From Mucilaginibacter sp. MD40 (lineage in GTDB: Bacteria > Bacteroidota > Bacteroidia > Sphingobacteriales > Sphingobacteriaceae): a stretch of DNA of 64,000 nt. Under the pieces are notes generated by a model. The model did not search any database, was not told the DNA's origin, and saw only the letters and a list, made by a program, of their open reading frames with translations. The first letter of the stretch is position 1. Each line of letters begins with the position of its first letter. Made by a program: the position numbers and the translations under genes. Of the stretch, positions 8,820 through 17,557 are shown one piece after another. The stretch spans positions 1,766,548-1,830,547 of the forward strand of contig NZ_NRSW01000001.1 in NCBI RefSeq assembly GCF_002288635.1, given 5' to 3'.

Positions 8820-8911
8820 AGTATCAAGTATCAAGACTCGATGTATTCTATTTTAATAAAGCTAAGTTTAGCATCAGATGCAAGATGTATTTTGTCTTGC
8901 TACTTGATACT
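8820..8911. repeat. Intergenic long hairpin with heptamer repeat arms
   Basis: The arms AGTATCAAGTATCAAGAC (8820-8837) and GTCTTGCTACTTGATACT (8894-8911) match at 17 of 18 positions as inverted repeats around a 56-base centre. The left arm is itself a tandem GTATCAA repeat. It fills the gap between leuA and a methyltransferase gene. The function is unknown; an mRNA stem or a transcript-processing site are possibilities. Confidence 0.75.
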
Positions 8912-8920
8912 ATATACTTG

Positions 8921-9676
8921 CTATTCTTTAACAGCTGTAAATCTTAATCGCACGTAATCTGCGTACCATTGGCCGTTCTCATTGTAATGCGGCTCAAGTA
9001 GTTCCGTAACTTCCGTAAGCATTTGCTGCTTTTCTTCTTCGGGAATGCCAACCAGGTACAAAGGCGCAAACATGGTTATCCACTTAGCTACTCCCTGGTC
9101 GCCATCCTGCAGTGGTGTTTTACGATCAAAATGCGCCGCAAACGTAACCCTGAAACCTTGTGCCTCCAACCTGCTGGTATATTCACTTAACGATGGGAAA
9201 TACCAGACCTCGGTCTTTGCCTGCTTATGATAGCCATGGTTAACGAGCACTTGTTTGGTAGCTGCTATCAGTTTAGCTACGTTGCCTTTGCCGCCCATTT
9301 CGGCTACAAAGCGGCCGCCGGGCTTAAGTGAATCATAAACGCTTTTGATCACAGCATCCGCATTGCGGATCCAGTGAAGCGTAGCGTTTGAAAACACAGC
9401 ATCAAACTTTTCATCGAAATGAAAATCGGCCCCATCAGCCACAAAGAAATCTACATTACCATAGGTTTCACGTGCTTTCTTCACCATCTCGGGCGATGAA
9501 TCAATACCGGTTGCTACCGCGCCCAATTTTTGTATCTCATTGGTTAAATGTCCGGTGCCACAACCCAGGTCAAGGATATGCTCGCCGGGTTTAACGTTAA
9601 GCATTTCCAAAACACTCTCGCCGTATTGAAATACGAAAGCATGTTTGTTATCATATAATTCAGCGTTCCACTTCAT
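8921..9676 (-). CDS. Class I SAM-dependent methyltransferase (trans-aconitate methyltransferase-like)
   Basis: A 251-residue Rossmann-fold methyltransferase. The SAM motif I is ILDLGCGTGHLT at residues 34-45, followed by the acidic residue in GIDSSPEM and a post-motif II segment FDAVFSNATLHWIRN. The layout resembles trans-aconitate 2-methyltransferase-type enzymes that methylate small carboxylic acids, but substrate cannot be fixed from sequence. It lies between leuB and leuA, separated by repeat-rich spacers, on the same strand as the leucine genes. The enzyme class is certain; a link to leucine intermediates is inference. Confidence 0.88.
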   Translation of the reverse strand: MKWNAELYDNKHAFVFQYGESVLEMLNVKPGEHILDLGCGTGHLTNEIQKLGAVATGIDSSPEMVKKARETYGNVDFFVADGADFHFDEKFDAVFSNATLHWIRNADAVIKSVYDSLKPGGRFVAEMGGKGNVAKLIAATKQVLVNHGYHKQAKTEVWYFPSLSEYTSRLEAQGFRVTFAAHFDRKTPLQDGDQGVAKWITMFAPLYLVGIPEEEKQQMLTEVTELLEPHYNENGQWYADYVRLRFTAVKE

Positions 9677-9687
9677 AAACTTCGTTT

Positions 9688-9720
9688 AGTCCATGGTCCA
9701 TGGTCTATAGTCCATGGACT
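9688..9720. repeat. Intergenic palindromic CCATGG repeat cluster
   Basis: The arms AGTCCATGG (9688-9696) and CCATGGACT (9712-9720) are exact inverted repeats. Between them the unit GTCCATG is repeated in tandem. It sits in the 47-base gap between leuB and the methyltransferase gene. It has the same architecture as the hairpins at 8820-8911 and 31204-31279 but a different sequence. Confidence 0.75.
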
Positions 9721-9723
9721 CTT

Positions 9724-10800
9724 TTACAAATACTCCAGCACTTTTTGCCCCATGGCTTTGGTGCCTAATATTTTTGCTTTATCGGTATGGGCATCGGCGA
9801 TGTCGCCGGTGCGGTAACCATCTTTTAATGTTTTGTCGATAGCGTCGGTTATCTTTTTGGCTTCTTCTTTAAGGCCGAAGCTGATTTCCAGCATCAGGGC
9901 TACCGATAGGATAGAGGCAAGCGGGTTAGCCTTGTCCTGACCGGCAATATCATGCGCTGAACCATGAATAGGCTCAAAGAAGCCAGTGCCATCACCAACC
10001 GAAGCTGATGCCAGCATACCCATAGAACCTGCTATCTGCGATGCCTCATCAGTTAGGATATCACCAAAAAGATTGGCGGTTAATACCACATCAAACTTCT
10101 TAGGGTTTTTAACCAGTTGCATTGCCGCGTTATCGATGAACATGTGCTCGGTTTCCACATCAGGATATTGTTTGGCAATTTCCTGTACTACCTCGCGCCA
10201 CAGGCGTGATGCTTCCAAAACGTTAGCTTTATCAACAGAACATAAACGTTTGCCGCGCACACGTGCTGCTTCATATGCTTTGATGGCGATACGCTCAACT
10301 TCGTAGCGTGAATAGATCATAAGGTCAGAAGCTGTATTGCGGTCTTCGCTGCGTTTTTTCTCGCCGAAGTAAACGTCACCCGTTAGTTCGCGGAAGAAAA
10401 GAATGTCAGTACCGCGCAGTATCTCCGGTTTCAGGCTTGATGCATCTAAAAGTTCATCAAACAGCATAATAGGGCGGAGGTTGGCATACAAGCCCAATTC
10501 CTTACGTATCTTTAATAAACCCTGCTCCGGACGAACCTTCGCCGATGGATCATTATCATATTTGATATGGCCGATAGCGCCGAACAAGATGGCATCACTT
10601 GCCTTTGCTTTTTCAAGCGTTTCATCAGGCAGCGGGCTACCGGTAGCCTCAATACCTGCGTGGCCCATCAGCGCCTCGTCAAACGTAAACTCGTGGCCAT
10701 AGTCGTGGCCAATTTTTTCTAAAACCGCTTTACCCCAAGTCGTTACCTCGGAGCCAATACCATCGCCCGGTATTACTAATATGTGTTTTTTAATTCCCAT
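9724..10800 (-). CDS. leuB: 3-isopropylmalate dehydrogenase
   Basis: Oxidises and decarboxylates 3-isopropylmalate with NAD to 2-oxoisocaproate. It belongs to the isocitrate/isopropylmalate dehydrogenase family: IPGDGIGSEV at the N-terminus, the substrate-binding block FFRELTGDVYFGEKKR near residues 135-150, and the metal-binding region NLFGDILTDEASQIAGSMG. It also has the C-terminal adenine-binding motif GSAHDIAGQDKANPLA. The length, 358 residues, is normal. It lies in the leucine run, two bases downstream of a methyltransferase gene. Confidence 0.96.
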   Translation of the reverse strand: MGIKKHILVIPGDGIGSEVTTWGKAVLEKIGHDYGHEFTFDEALMGHAGIEATGSPLPDETLEKAKASDAILFGAIGHIKYDNDPSAKVRPEQGLLKIRKELGLYANLRPIMLFDELLDASSLKPEILRGTDILFFRELTGDVYFGEKKRSEDRNTASDLMIYSRYEVERIAIKAYEAARVRGKRLCSVDKANVLEASRLWREVVQEIAKQYPDVETEHMFIDNAAMQLVKNPKKFDVVLTANLFGDILTDEASQIAGSMGMLASASVGDGTGFFEPIHGSAHDIAGQDKANPLASILSVALMLEISFGLKEEAKKITDAIDKTLKDGYRTGDIADAHTDKAKILGTKAMGQKVLEYL

Positions 10801-10802
10801 TA

Positions 10803-11600
10803 CTAATTATTCGTTCCCCGCACTTCTTTAAGTTTCATTACCATTTGTTGTGCGTGAGTTGATATCCAATTGTTGTAATCTTCGATTGCTTTAAGGCGGT
10901 CATCGTTGCTGATGTAGCCTTCATTAACTATCTGGTCCATTTGCGCAACAGACGACCAAATGCCTGCCTTGTGCTCAAAATTGGCATCGCCTTTTTTATA
11001 AACCTCGTTTGCGTCAAGTACCTCAATATCCTGTAAGCCTGCTTGCTTAAAAAGTTCCTGTAAGCTATCAGCCATTCTATTATCCATGCCGGCGTCAGAG
11101 CGCCATCTAAGGAAGGTGGCATAAAACTTCCGCATACTTACAGGCGGTTCCGGCTGCCATTCCAGTACCTCGTGATTATAATCGAGGATGGATAGTGTTC
11201 CACCTGGTTGCAACAAGCTCTTCAGCTTGTTTACTGCACGTTGCGGATCGCTTAACCATTGAAAAGTACGCGCACTTACAATAAGGTCGAATTTCTCTTC
11301 CGGCTCGTAAGTGTACAGGTCAGCGTGATGCAATTCGAGATTTTCTGTGTCAGCGTAAGTTTTCCTACCGCTTTCAATAAAGTATTCGGTATTATCAATG
11401 CCAATAACCTTACCCGTTGGCCCAATAAGCCTTGCAATATCTTTTGATATTGCACCCGTACCGCAACCCACATCCAACACGCGTAGCCCCTGTTTTAGCA
11501 GCGGCTGCAAAGTGGCGTAATCAGCCGCTAAACTGCGCTCATCGAACAGTTTTGCAGTACCTTTGCCTTCGCGTTGTATCTCTTTTGGGTTAGTTGTCAT
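10803..11600 (-). CDS. Class I SAM-dependent methyltransferase (second copy in leucine locus)
   Basis: A 265-residue methyltransferase. SAM motif I is VLDVGCGTGAISKDIA (about residues 41-56), followed by GIDNTEYFIESGRK and FDLIVSARTFQWLSDP. The last third is helical and holds repeated Trp and charged residues, probably substrate cap. It is only distantly similar to the other methyltransferase of this locus. Its stop lies two bases from leuB's start, and leuD is 43 bases upstream, so co-transcription with leucine genes is very likely. Substrate unknown; small carboxylates of the leucine pathway are a testable guess. Confidence 0.88.
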   Translation of the reverse strand: MTTNPKEIQREGKGTAKLFDERSLAADYATLQPLLKQGLRVLDVGCGTGAISKDIARLIGPTGKVIGIDNTEYFIESGRKTYADTENLELHHADLYTYEPEEKFDLIVSARTFQWLSDPQRAVNKLKSLLQPGGTLSILDYNHEVLEWQPEPPVSMRKFYATFLRWRSDAGMDNRMADSLQELFKQAGLQDIEVLDANEVYKKGDANFEHKAGIWSSVAQMDQIVNEGYISNDDRLKAIEDYNNWISTHAQQMVMKLKEVRGTNN

Positions 11601-11643
11601 TGGTTCATTGAGTCATTGCCTTTTAGCTTTAACCTATCGCCTT

Positions 11644-12234
11644 TTACCTTACATCTTCAAACTCTTCTATTTTATTTTTTTGGCTCAGGATGTAATCGAT
11701 ATCATCATAGCCGTTTATCATACAGGCTTTTTTGTAAGGGTTAACCTCGAAGGTTTCCTGCTCGCCGGTGGCAGAGATCTTGATATACTGATTTTCAAGA
11801 TCGATCTCCACTTCAGCGGTGTGATCTGCAGCTACTGCATCAAAGATCTTTTGTAGGAAGTCGTCGCTTACTTGTACCGGAAGCAAGCCGTTGTTAAGAG
11901 CGTTGCCTTTAAAAATATCAGCAAAGAAGCTGCTTACTACGGCGTCAAAGCCATAATCTGCAATAGCCCAGGCAGCATGCTCACGACTGCTACCACAACC
12001 GAAGTTTTTGCCGGCTACCAATACCTTACCACTGTAAGTGGGGTTGTTCAGCACGAAGTCAGGTTTTGGGTGGTCGTTCTCATCGAAGCGCCAGTCGCGG
12101 AATAGGTTATTACCGAAGCCTTCTCGGGTAGTGGCCTTTAAAAAACGGGCCGGGATGATCTGGTCTGTATCGATGTTCTCGATAGCCAGCGGCACCACGG
12201 GTGTTTGTATGTGTTTGAATATTTTAGTCGCCAT
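11644..12234 (-). CDS. leuD: 3-isopropylmalate dehydratase small subunit
   Basis: The swivelling domain subunit of isopropylmalate isomerase, working with LeuC to convert 2- to 3-isopropylmalate. It shows the substrate-binding motif [15 protein letters not shown] near residues 92-106 and the N-terminal [13 protein letters not shown]. At 196 residues it is the bacterial type. It is separated from leuC by 104 bases that hold an 80-bp repeat element. Confidence 0.95.
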   Translation of the reverse strand: MATKIFKHIQTPVVPLAIENIDTDQIIPARFLKATTREGFGNNLFRDWRFDENDHPKPDFVLNNPTYSGKVLVAGKNFGCGSSREHAAWAIADYGFDAVVSSFFADIFKGNALNNGLLPVQVSDDFLQKIFDAVAADHTAEVEIDLENQYIKISATGEQETFEVNPYKKACMINGYDDIDYILSQKNKIEEFEDVR

Positions 12235-12251
12235 TGTTGTTTTTCGTTTGT

Positions 12252-12331
12252 GTCATTGCGAGCGATAGCGTGGCAATCTTAGCATATCCAATAGGATTGT
12301 CCTTTGAGATTGCTTCGTGCCTCGCAATGAC
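12252..12331. repeat. 80-bp dispersed inverted-repeat element, copy A
   Basis: The element has perfect 11-bp terminal inverted repeats GTCATTGCGAG / CTCGCAATGAC and an internal AGATTGCTTCG segment. Read in reverse complement it matches copy B at 13778-13857 at about 73 of 80 positions. It fills the leuD-leuC spacer. No coding capacity. It looks like a REP/MITE-type dispersed repeat. Confidence 0.9.
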
Positions 12332-12338
12332 ACGTGGT

Positions 12339-13754
12339 TTATACCAACTCCTCCTCTTTCAAAAACTCCCTTATATCCGTCACTCTACCTGTAATGGCAC
12401 TTGCCGCTGCGGTTAGCGGGCTGGCCAGGAAGGTGCGGCTATTAGGGCCTTGTCTGCCTTCAAAGTTTCTGTTTGAAGTAGATACACAGTATTTACCTGC
12501 TGGTATCTTATCCTCGTTCATACCCAAACAGGCACTGCATCCAGGTTCGCGCAGCGGGAAGCCTGCTTCGTTAAAGATCTTGTCCAAGCCTTCGCGGATG
12601 GCTTGCTCCTGTACTTGTTTTGAGCCGGGGACAACCCATACGGTAACGTTATCTGCCTTGTGTTTACCTTTTACAAATTCGGCAACCTGGCGCAGGTCTT
12701 CTATACGTGAATTGGTACAGCTGCCGATGAATACGTAATCGATAGGTTTGCCTAACAATTGCTCATCATCATGCAGCCCCATGTAATCCAAAGCTTTTTT
12801 GTATGATACCTGCTCTTTTACGTCAAAAGAAGCCGTTTCCGGCACGTGTTGGGTTACACCGATGCCCATACCAGGGTTAGTACCATAGGTGATCATCGGT
12901 TCGATATCTTCTGCGCGGAAGCTTAGCACGCTATCAAACTCGGCATCCGCATCAGAATACAGCGTTTGCCAGTAAGCAACTGCTTTATCCCACTCTTCGC
13001 CTTTTGGTGCAAATTCGCGACCTTTAACGTAGTTGATGGTGGTTTCGTCAGGAGCGATCAAGCCGCAACGGGCACCCATTTCGATGCTCATGTTGCAGAT
13101 AGTCATGCGGCCTTCCATGCTTAGCGAACGGATGGTGTCGCCGGCGTACTCAACGGCATAGCCCGTACCGCCTGCGGCAGAAATTTGGGCAATGATGTAA
13201 AGGATGATATCCTTTGCACCAACACCTTTTTGCAGTTTACCGTTCACTTCAATTTTCATTCGCTTAGGGCGCGATTGCAGCAGGCATTGGGTGGCCAAAA
13301 CCTGTTCAACCTGCGATGTGCCTATCCCAAACGCAATGGCACCAAAGGCACCGTGTGTAGAGGTATGGCTGTCGCCGCAAACGTAAGTGCCGCCGGGGCG
13401 GGTAATGCCCAGTTCAGGGCCTATAACATGGACGATACCCTGGTAAGGATGCCCCAGACCGTAAAGCTCGATGCCGAACTCTTTACAATTTTTGGTAAGC
13501 ATATCTACCTGGTATCGGGAAAGTTCTTCTTTAATGGGGAGGTGCTGGTCCCAGGTGGGGACGTTGTGGTCGGCTGTGGCAACGGTTTGTTGCGGCCTAA
13601 AAACCGGTAACCCTCTCTTACGCAAACCATCAAATGCCTGCGGACTGGTTACCTCGTGAATAAAGTGCGTGTCGATGTACAAGATATCCGGGAAGCCTTC
13701 AGCGCTACTGACGACGTGCGCATCCCAGATCTTATCAAATAATGTTTGTCCCAT
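12339..13754 (-). CDS. leuC: 3-isopropylmalate dehydratase large subunit
   Basis: The aconitase-family subunit that carries the [4Fe-4S] cluster for the isopropylmalate isomerase reaction. Cluster ligands appear as GSCTNSR near residue 349 and CSACLGMN near residues 410-417. The active-site block [19 protein letters not shown] (about residues 126-144) is intact. The length, 471 residues, is typical. The gene is bracketed by two inverted copies of an 80-bp repeat. Confidence 0.96.
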   Translation of the reverse strand: MGQTLFDKIWDAHVVSSAEGFPDILYIDTHFIHEVTSPQAFDGLRKRGLPVFRPQQTVATADHNVPTWDQHLPIKEELSRYQVDMLTKNCKEFGIELYGLGHPYQGIVHVIGPELGITRPGGTYVCGDSHTSTHGAFGAIAFGIGTSQVEQVLATQCLLQSRPKRMKIEVNGKLQKGVGAKDIILYIIAQISAAGGTGYAVEYAGDTIRSLSMEGRMTICNMSIEMGARCGLIAPDETTINYVKGREFAPKGEEWDKAVAYWQTLYSDADAEFDSVLSFRAEDIEPMITYGTNPGMGIGVTQHVPETASFDVKEQVSYKKALDYMGLHDDEQLLGKPIDYVFIGSCTNSRIEDLRQVAEFVKGKHKADNVTVWVVPGSKQVQEQAIREGLDKIFNEAGFPLREPGCSACLGMNEDKIPAGKYCVSTSNRNFEGRQGPNSRTFLASPLTAAASAITGRVTDIREFLKEEELV

Positions 13755-13777
13755 GTTTTTTATTTTTATAAAAATAT

Positions 13778-13857
13778 GTCATTGCGAGGAACGAAGCAAT
13801 CTCAGAAAACAATCCTGTTGGATATGCCGAGATTGCCACGCTATCGCTCGCAATGAC
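13778..13857. repeat. 80-bp dispersed inverted-repeat element, copy B
   Basis: Inverted partner of the element at 12252-12331. The terminal repeats are the same 11 bp, extended to 13 bp here (ATGTCATTGCGAG...CTCGCAATGACAT). It lies in the spacer between ilvC and leuC and is non-coding. Confidence 0.9.
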
Positions 13858-13915
13858 ATGGTGGTTTGGCTTTTGATAATCGGCTTTAGCCTTTTACCTT
13901 TAAGCTTTAACCTTA

Positions 13916-14974
13916 TTACGCTTCTACAGCCTGGTTCTCAGGGCGTAAGCTGCGTACGGTTTTACCCGCTTGCCACATTTCGCTTTCGCGTAATTCACGT
14001 AATTCTTCGTTCAATTTCTCGCGGTAATCAGGCTGGCTGTTTGAGTCGATAGAACGCTGAGATTCTTTACCGGTAGCTACGCTATCGTATAGTTTCTCAA
14101 AAACCGGTTTAGTAGCATCGCGGAACTCTTTCCACCAGTCTAACGCACCGCGTTGTGCAGTGGTAGAACAGTTTGCATACATCCAGTCCATACCATTCTC
14201 CGCTACTAATGGCATTAATGATTGGGTTAACTCTTCAACGGTTTCATTGAAAGCTTCAGAAGGTGAGTGGCCTTTGCTGCGTAATACATCGTACTGTGCT
14301 GCGAAGATACCCTGCACACAACCCATTAAAGTGCCACGCTCGCCGGTAAGGTCGCTGTATACTTCTTTTTTGAAATCGGTTTCGAAAAGGTAACCGCTGC
14401 CTACTGCAATACCTAATGCAATAACACGCTCCTGAGCTTTACCTGTAGCATCCTGGAAGATAGCGTAGCTTGAGTTTAAGCCACGGCCTTGCAGGAACAT
14501 GCGGCGTAACGAGGTACCTGAACCTTTTGGCGCAACCAGAAATACATCCACATCAGCAGGAGGGATAATGCCGGTTTGCTCTTTAAAAGTGATACCGAAA
14601 CCGTGAGAGAAATAAAGCGCTTTACCCGGGGTTAAGTGCTTTTTAACAGTTGGCCAAAGTTCAATCTGGGCAGCATCGCTAAGCAGGTAGCAAATGATGG
14701 TACCGCGCTCTAAAGCTTCTTCAATTTCAAAAAGGGTTTCGCCCGGCACAAAGCCATCGCTTACCGCTTTATCCCATGATTTTGAATCTTTACGCTGACC
14801 AACAATAACGTTAATACCGTTATCTTTTTGGTTTAGCGCCTGGCCAGGGCCTTGTACACCATAACCAATTACGGCTACGGTTTCATTTTTTAATACTTCC
14901 TGAGCTTTTGCTAAAGGAAACTCCTCGCGGGTTACTACATTCTCTTCAGTACCGCCGAAATTTAGTTTTGCCAT
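13916..14974 (-). CDS. ilvC: Ketol-acid reductoisomerase
   Basis: Isomerises and reduces acetolactate or acetohydroxybutyrate to the dihydroxy acids of the valine and isoleucine paths. The NAD(P)-binding motif is GYGVQGPGQALNQ (about residues 37-49), and QRKDSKSW shortly after supplies the cofactor-specificity loop. The Mg and active-site region holds DLTGERGTLMG and the C-terminal knotted helices. At 352 residues it is a class I-length enzyme. Confidence 0.95.
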   Translation of the reverse strand: MAKLNFGGTEENVVTREEFPLAKAQEVLKNETVAVIGYGVQGPGQALNQKDNGINVIVGQRKDSKSWDKAVSDGFVPGETLFEIEEALERGTIICYLLSDAAQIELWPTVKKHLTPGKALYFSHGFGITFKEQTGIIPPADVDVFLVAPKGSGTSLRRMFLQGRGLNSSYAIFQDATGKAQERVIALGIAVGSGYLFETDFKKEVYSDLTGERGTLMGCVQGIFAAQYDVLRSKGHSPSEAFNETVEELTQSLMPLVAENGMDWMYANCSTTAQRGALDWWKEFRDATKPVFEKLYDSVATGKESQRSIDSNSQPDYREKLNEELRELRESEMWQAGKTVRSLRPENQAVEA

Positions 14975-14990
14975 TTTTTTGTTTTTACTT

Positions 14991-15025
14991 GATTACACCG
15001 ATGTGGTTTAATGATTACACCGATG
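14991..15025. repeat. Tandem copies of GATTACACCGATG
   Basis: Two exact 13-mers, at 14991-15003 and 15013-15025, repeat with a 22-base period in the spacer between ilvN and ilvC. A third exact copy and a degenerate fourth occur at 17484-17516 upstream of ilvB. The location in untranslated spacers of one operon suggests a shared mRNA signal or a dispersed repeat word. Confidence 0.7.
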
Positions 15026-15093
15026 GTAGTTTTATAGTTCGTTTGTAATTAGTTACTTTTTATTCTACTCCCTCTTCAGGGGGCTGGGGGGCT

Positions 15094-15699
15094 TTACATC
15101 GTAAACACCTTTTGTCCCTGGTTGAGGTATTCGTTTTCTATCACCTCTTCGCCCGGTTCAAGGCGCTCAAATTCGCGCAGCTTGCTGTTGAAGCCTTCGC
15201 TGTCTTTAATGATGGCTACACGGGCACTGCGTACAAATTCGATCAGTCCGTAGGGCTGAAGGATCTTGATCAGGTTATCGGTTTCCTCACGGTGGCCGGT
15301 TGCCTCAAATACAGTATAATCTTTACGGATGGTTACCGCACGTGCGCCATTTTCGCGCAACAAACGCTCAACACTTACTTTCTCCGCGATGACATCTGTA
15401 GACACCTTGTAAAGCGCTAATTCCTGCCAAACTACATCGGCATTGGTATGATAGTACACTTTTAATACTTCTACTTGCTTCTCTATCTGGCGGGTGAGCT
15501 TGCGCACTACTTCTTCCGATTCAGTGATCACAATATTAAAACGGTGAATACTATCGATCTCTGATGGAGAAGTGTTTAAACTGTCGATATTTATTTTTCT
15601 GCGGGTAAATATAATAGCTATCCGGTTTAATAAACCTATCTGGTTTTCAGTATAAACCGTGATGTTAAATTCCTGCTTATCAGTTTCCTGGATTTCCAT
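15094..15699 (-). CDS. ilvN: Acetolactate synthase small (regulatory) subunit
   Basis: The regulatory partner of the large subunit. An N-terminal ACT domain begins at FNITVYTENQIGLLNRIAII (residues 11-30), and a C-terminal acetolactate synthase small-subunit domain follows after about residue 85. The ACT domain confers valine or leucine feedback in this family. At 201 residues it is longer than the minimal E. coli IlvN and close to the ilvH type. It lies 21 bases downstream of ilvB. Confidence 0.93.
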   Translation of the reverse strand: MEIQETDKQEFNITVYTENQIGLLNRIAIIFTRRKINIDSLNTSPSEIDSIHRFNIVITESEEVVRKLTRQIEKQVEVLKVYYHTNADVVWQELALYKVSTDVIAEKVSVERLLRENGARAVTIRKDYTVFEATGHREETDNLIKILQPYGLIEFVRSARVAIIKDSEGFNSKLREFERLEPGEEVIENEYLNQGQKVFTM

Positions 15700-15720
15700 T
15701 GTCTTTAGTTTATGGATTAC

Positions 15721-17472
15721 TTATTTTAACCTGATCTCTGCTACGCTGCAACCTTGCGGTACCATCGGGAAAACGTTGTTCTCTTTTGTGACAAATACTT
15801 CTAAAAGGAACGAGCCATCATGTGCCAGCATTTCTTTTAAGGAACCTTCCAGTTCGCTGCGGTCTGATATTGATTTACCGGCAATGCCATATCCTTTCGC
15901 AACGGTCACAAAATCGGGGCTTTGTATATCCACAAAAGAATAACGACGCTGGTTAAATAGCTCCTGCCACTGGCGCACCATACCCAGGAACCTATTGTTA
16001 AGGATAACGATCTTGACATTAACGCCCGTCTGCATAATGGTACCCAATTCCTGCAAAGTCATTTGGAAACCACCATCGCCAATAATAGCGATTACATCGC
16101 GCTGTTGCGCACCGAATTTGGCACCAATAGCGGCTGGAAGGGCAAATCCCATGGTACCTAAGCCACCGCTGGTAACATTACTGCGTGTTTTGTTGAATTT
16201 AGCGTAACGACAAGCTACCATTTGGTGCTGGCCTACGTCGGTAACGATAACTGCATCGCCGTTGGTCAATTCGTTAAGGTGTTTGATCACCTCACCCATG
16301 GTCATTTCTTCTGTTGATGGGTTCAGTTCTTCATGAATAACCTGTTCAACTTCCTTGCGGGTATATTCATTGAAGGTATTCAACCACTCTGTATACTGGC
16401 GTTGTTCAACCAGTTGAGTCAGCATAGGGATAGTTTCTTTACAATCTCCCCAAACCGGTACGGTTGATTTTACATTCTTGTCGATCTCGGCAGGATCAAT
16501 ATCCAGGTGAATTACCTTTGCCTGCTTAGCATACTTGTCTAAACGACCTGTTACACGGTCGTCAAAACGCATACCGATGGCGATGAGTACGTCACACTCG
16601 TTAGTTAACACGTTAGGGCCATAATTACCATGCATACCCAACATGCCCACATTCTGCGGATGATCTGTTGGGATAGCGCCTGCTCCAAGGATGGTCCATG
16701 CTGCCGGGATACCGCTCTTTTCAACAAAAGCTTTAAACTCTTTTTCGGCACTGCCTAATATCACACCTTGCCCCCAAATAATGAATGGTTTTTTGGCGTT
16801 ATTGATCAGCTCTGCAGCTTGCTGTATGTATTGCGGCCTAACGATAGGTTTTGGCCTATAGCTGCGGATATGGTTGCAAGGGGTGTAGCCCTCAAACTGA
16901 AATTTCTGTATCTGTGCGTTCTTAGTAATATCTATCAGCACCGGGCCTGGGCGACCGCTGCGCGCAATGTAAAACGCTTTAGCAATCACTTCGGGGATTT
17001 CGGTGGCATCCGTAACCTGGTAGTTCCATTTGGTGATAGGGGTGGTGATATTGATCACATCCGTTTCCTGGAAGGCATCGGTACCTAAAAGGTGCGCAAA
17101 TACCTGCCCGGTGATGCAAACCAATGGCGTGCTATCTATCTGTGCATCGGCAAGGCCGGTAACCAGGTTAGTTGCGCCGGGGCCACTGGTGGCAAACACA
17201 ACGCCCACTTTGCCGGAGGTACGTGCGTAGCCCTGGCCGGCATGGATGCCGCCCTGCTCATGGCGGACCAGGATGTGGTTCAGTTTTTCGCTGTAGTCGT
17301 AAAGTGCATCATAAATGGGCATAATTGCACCACCCGGATAACCAAAAATGGTATCCACACCTTCAACTATCAGTGCCTCTAATAAAGCCTCAGAACCTGA
17401 TAATTCCTTTGAAACAGGCTGCGTTGCTGCAGCGGTTTCGCCGATCTCCTGTGTGATTGTTTGTGTTTCCAT
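15721..17472 (-). CDS. ilvB: Acetolactate synthase large subunit
   Basis: A ThDP- and FAD-dependent enzyme joining pyruvate with pyruvate or 2-oxobutanoate, the first common step of valine, leucine and isoleucine synthesis. Seen are the N-terminal FGYPGGAIMPIYDAL (about residues 43-57), the catalytic glutamate in RHEQGGIHAGQGYAR, and the ThDP motif GDGGFQMTLQELGTI near residue 476, ending in NNRFLGMVRQWQ. The length is 583 residues. It is followed by ilvN in the operon. Confidence 0.96.
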   Translation of the reverse strand: METQTITQEIGETAAATQPVSKELSGSEALLEALIVEGVDTIFGYPGGAIMPIYDALYDYSEKLNHILVRHEQGGIHAGQGYARTSGKVGVVFATSGPGATNLVTGLADAQIDSTPLVCITGQVFAHLLGTDAFQETDVINITTPITKWNYQVTDATEIPEVIAKAFYIARSGRPGPVLIDITKNAQIQKFQFEGYTPCNHIRSYRPKPIVRPQYIQQAAELINNAKKPFIIWGQGVILGSAEKEFKAFVEKSGIPAAWTILGAGAIPTDHPQNVGMLGMHGNYGPNVLTNECDVLIAIGMRFDDRVTGRLDKYAKQAKVIHLDIDPAEIDKNVKSTVPVWGDCKETIPMLTQLVEQRQYTEWLNTFNEYTRKEVEQVIHEELNPSTEEMTMGEVIKHLNELTNGDAVIVTDVGQHQMVACRYAKFNKTRSNVTSGGLGTMGFALPAAIGAKFGAQQRDVIAIIGDGGFQMTLQELGTIMQTGVNVKIVILNNRFLGMVRQWQELFNQRRYSFVDIQSPDFVTVAKGYGIAGKSISDRSELEGSLKEMLAHDGSFLLEVFVTKENNVFPMVPQGCSVAEIRLK

Positions 17473-17483
17473 TTGTGAACTTA

Positions 17484-17516
17484 GATTACACCGATGCTTT
17501 TTATGATTGCACCGGT
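17484..17516. repeat. Third and degenerate fourth copy of GATTACACCGATG
   Basis: One exact copy at 17484-17496 is followed by GATTGCACCGGT at 17505-17516, again about 21 bases apart as in the ilvN-ilvC spacer. It lies between ilvD and ilvB. Confidence 0.65.
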
Positions 17517-17557
17517 TTTATTCTGTTAATTCTTAAATTCTTTAATTCGGGTTCAGA

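Noticed and set aside
12251..13858. Composite transposon carrying leuC
   Set aside because: The flanking 80-bp elements encode nothing, and leuC is in its normal place in the leu operon, so cargo transposition is not supported.
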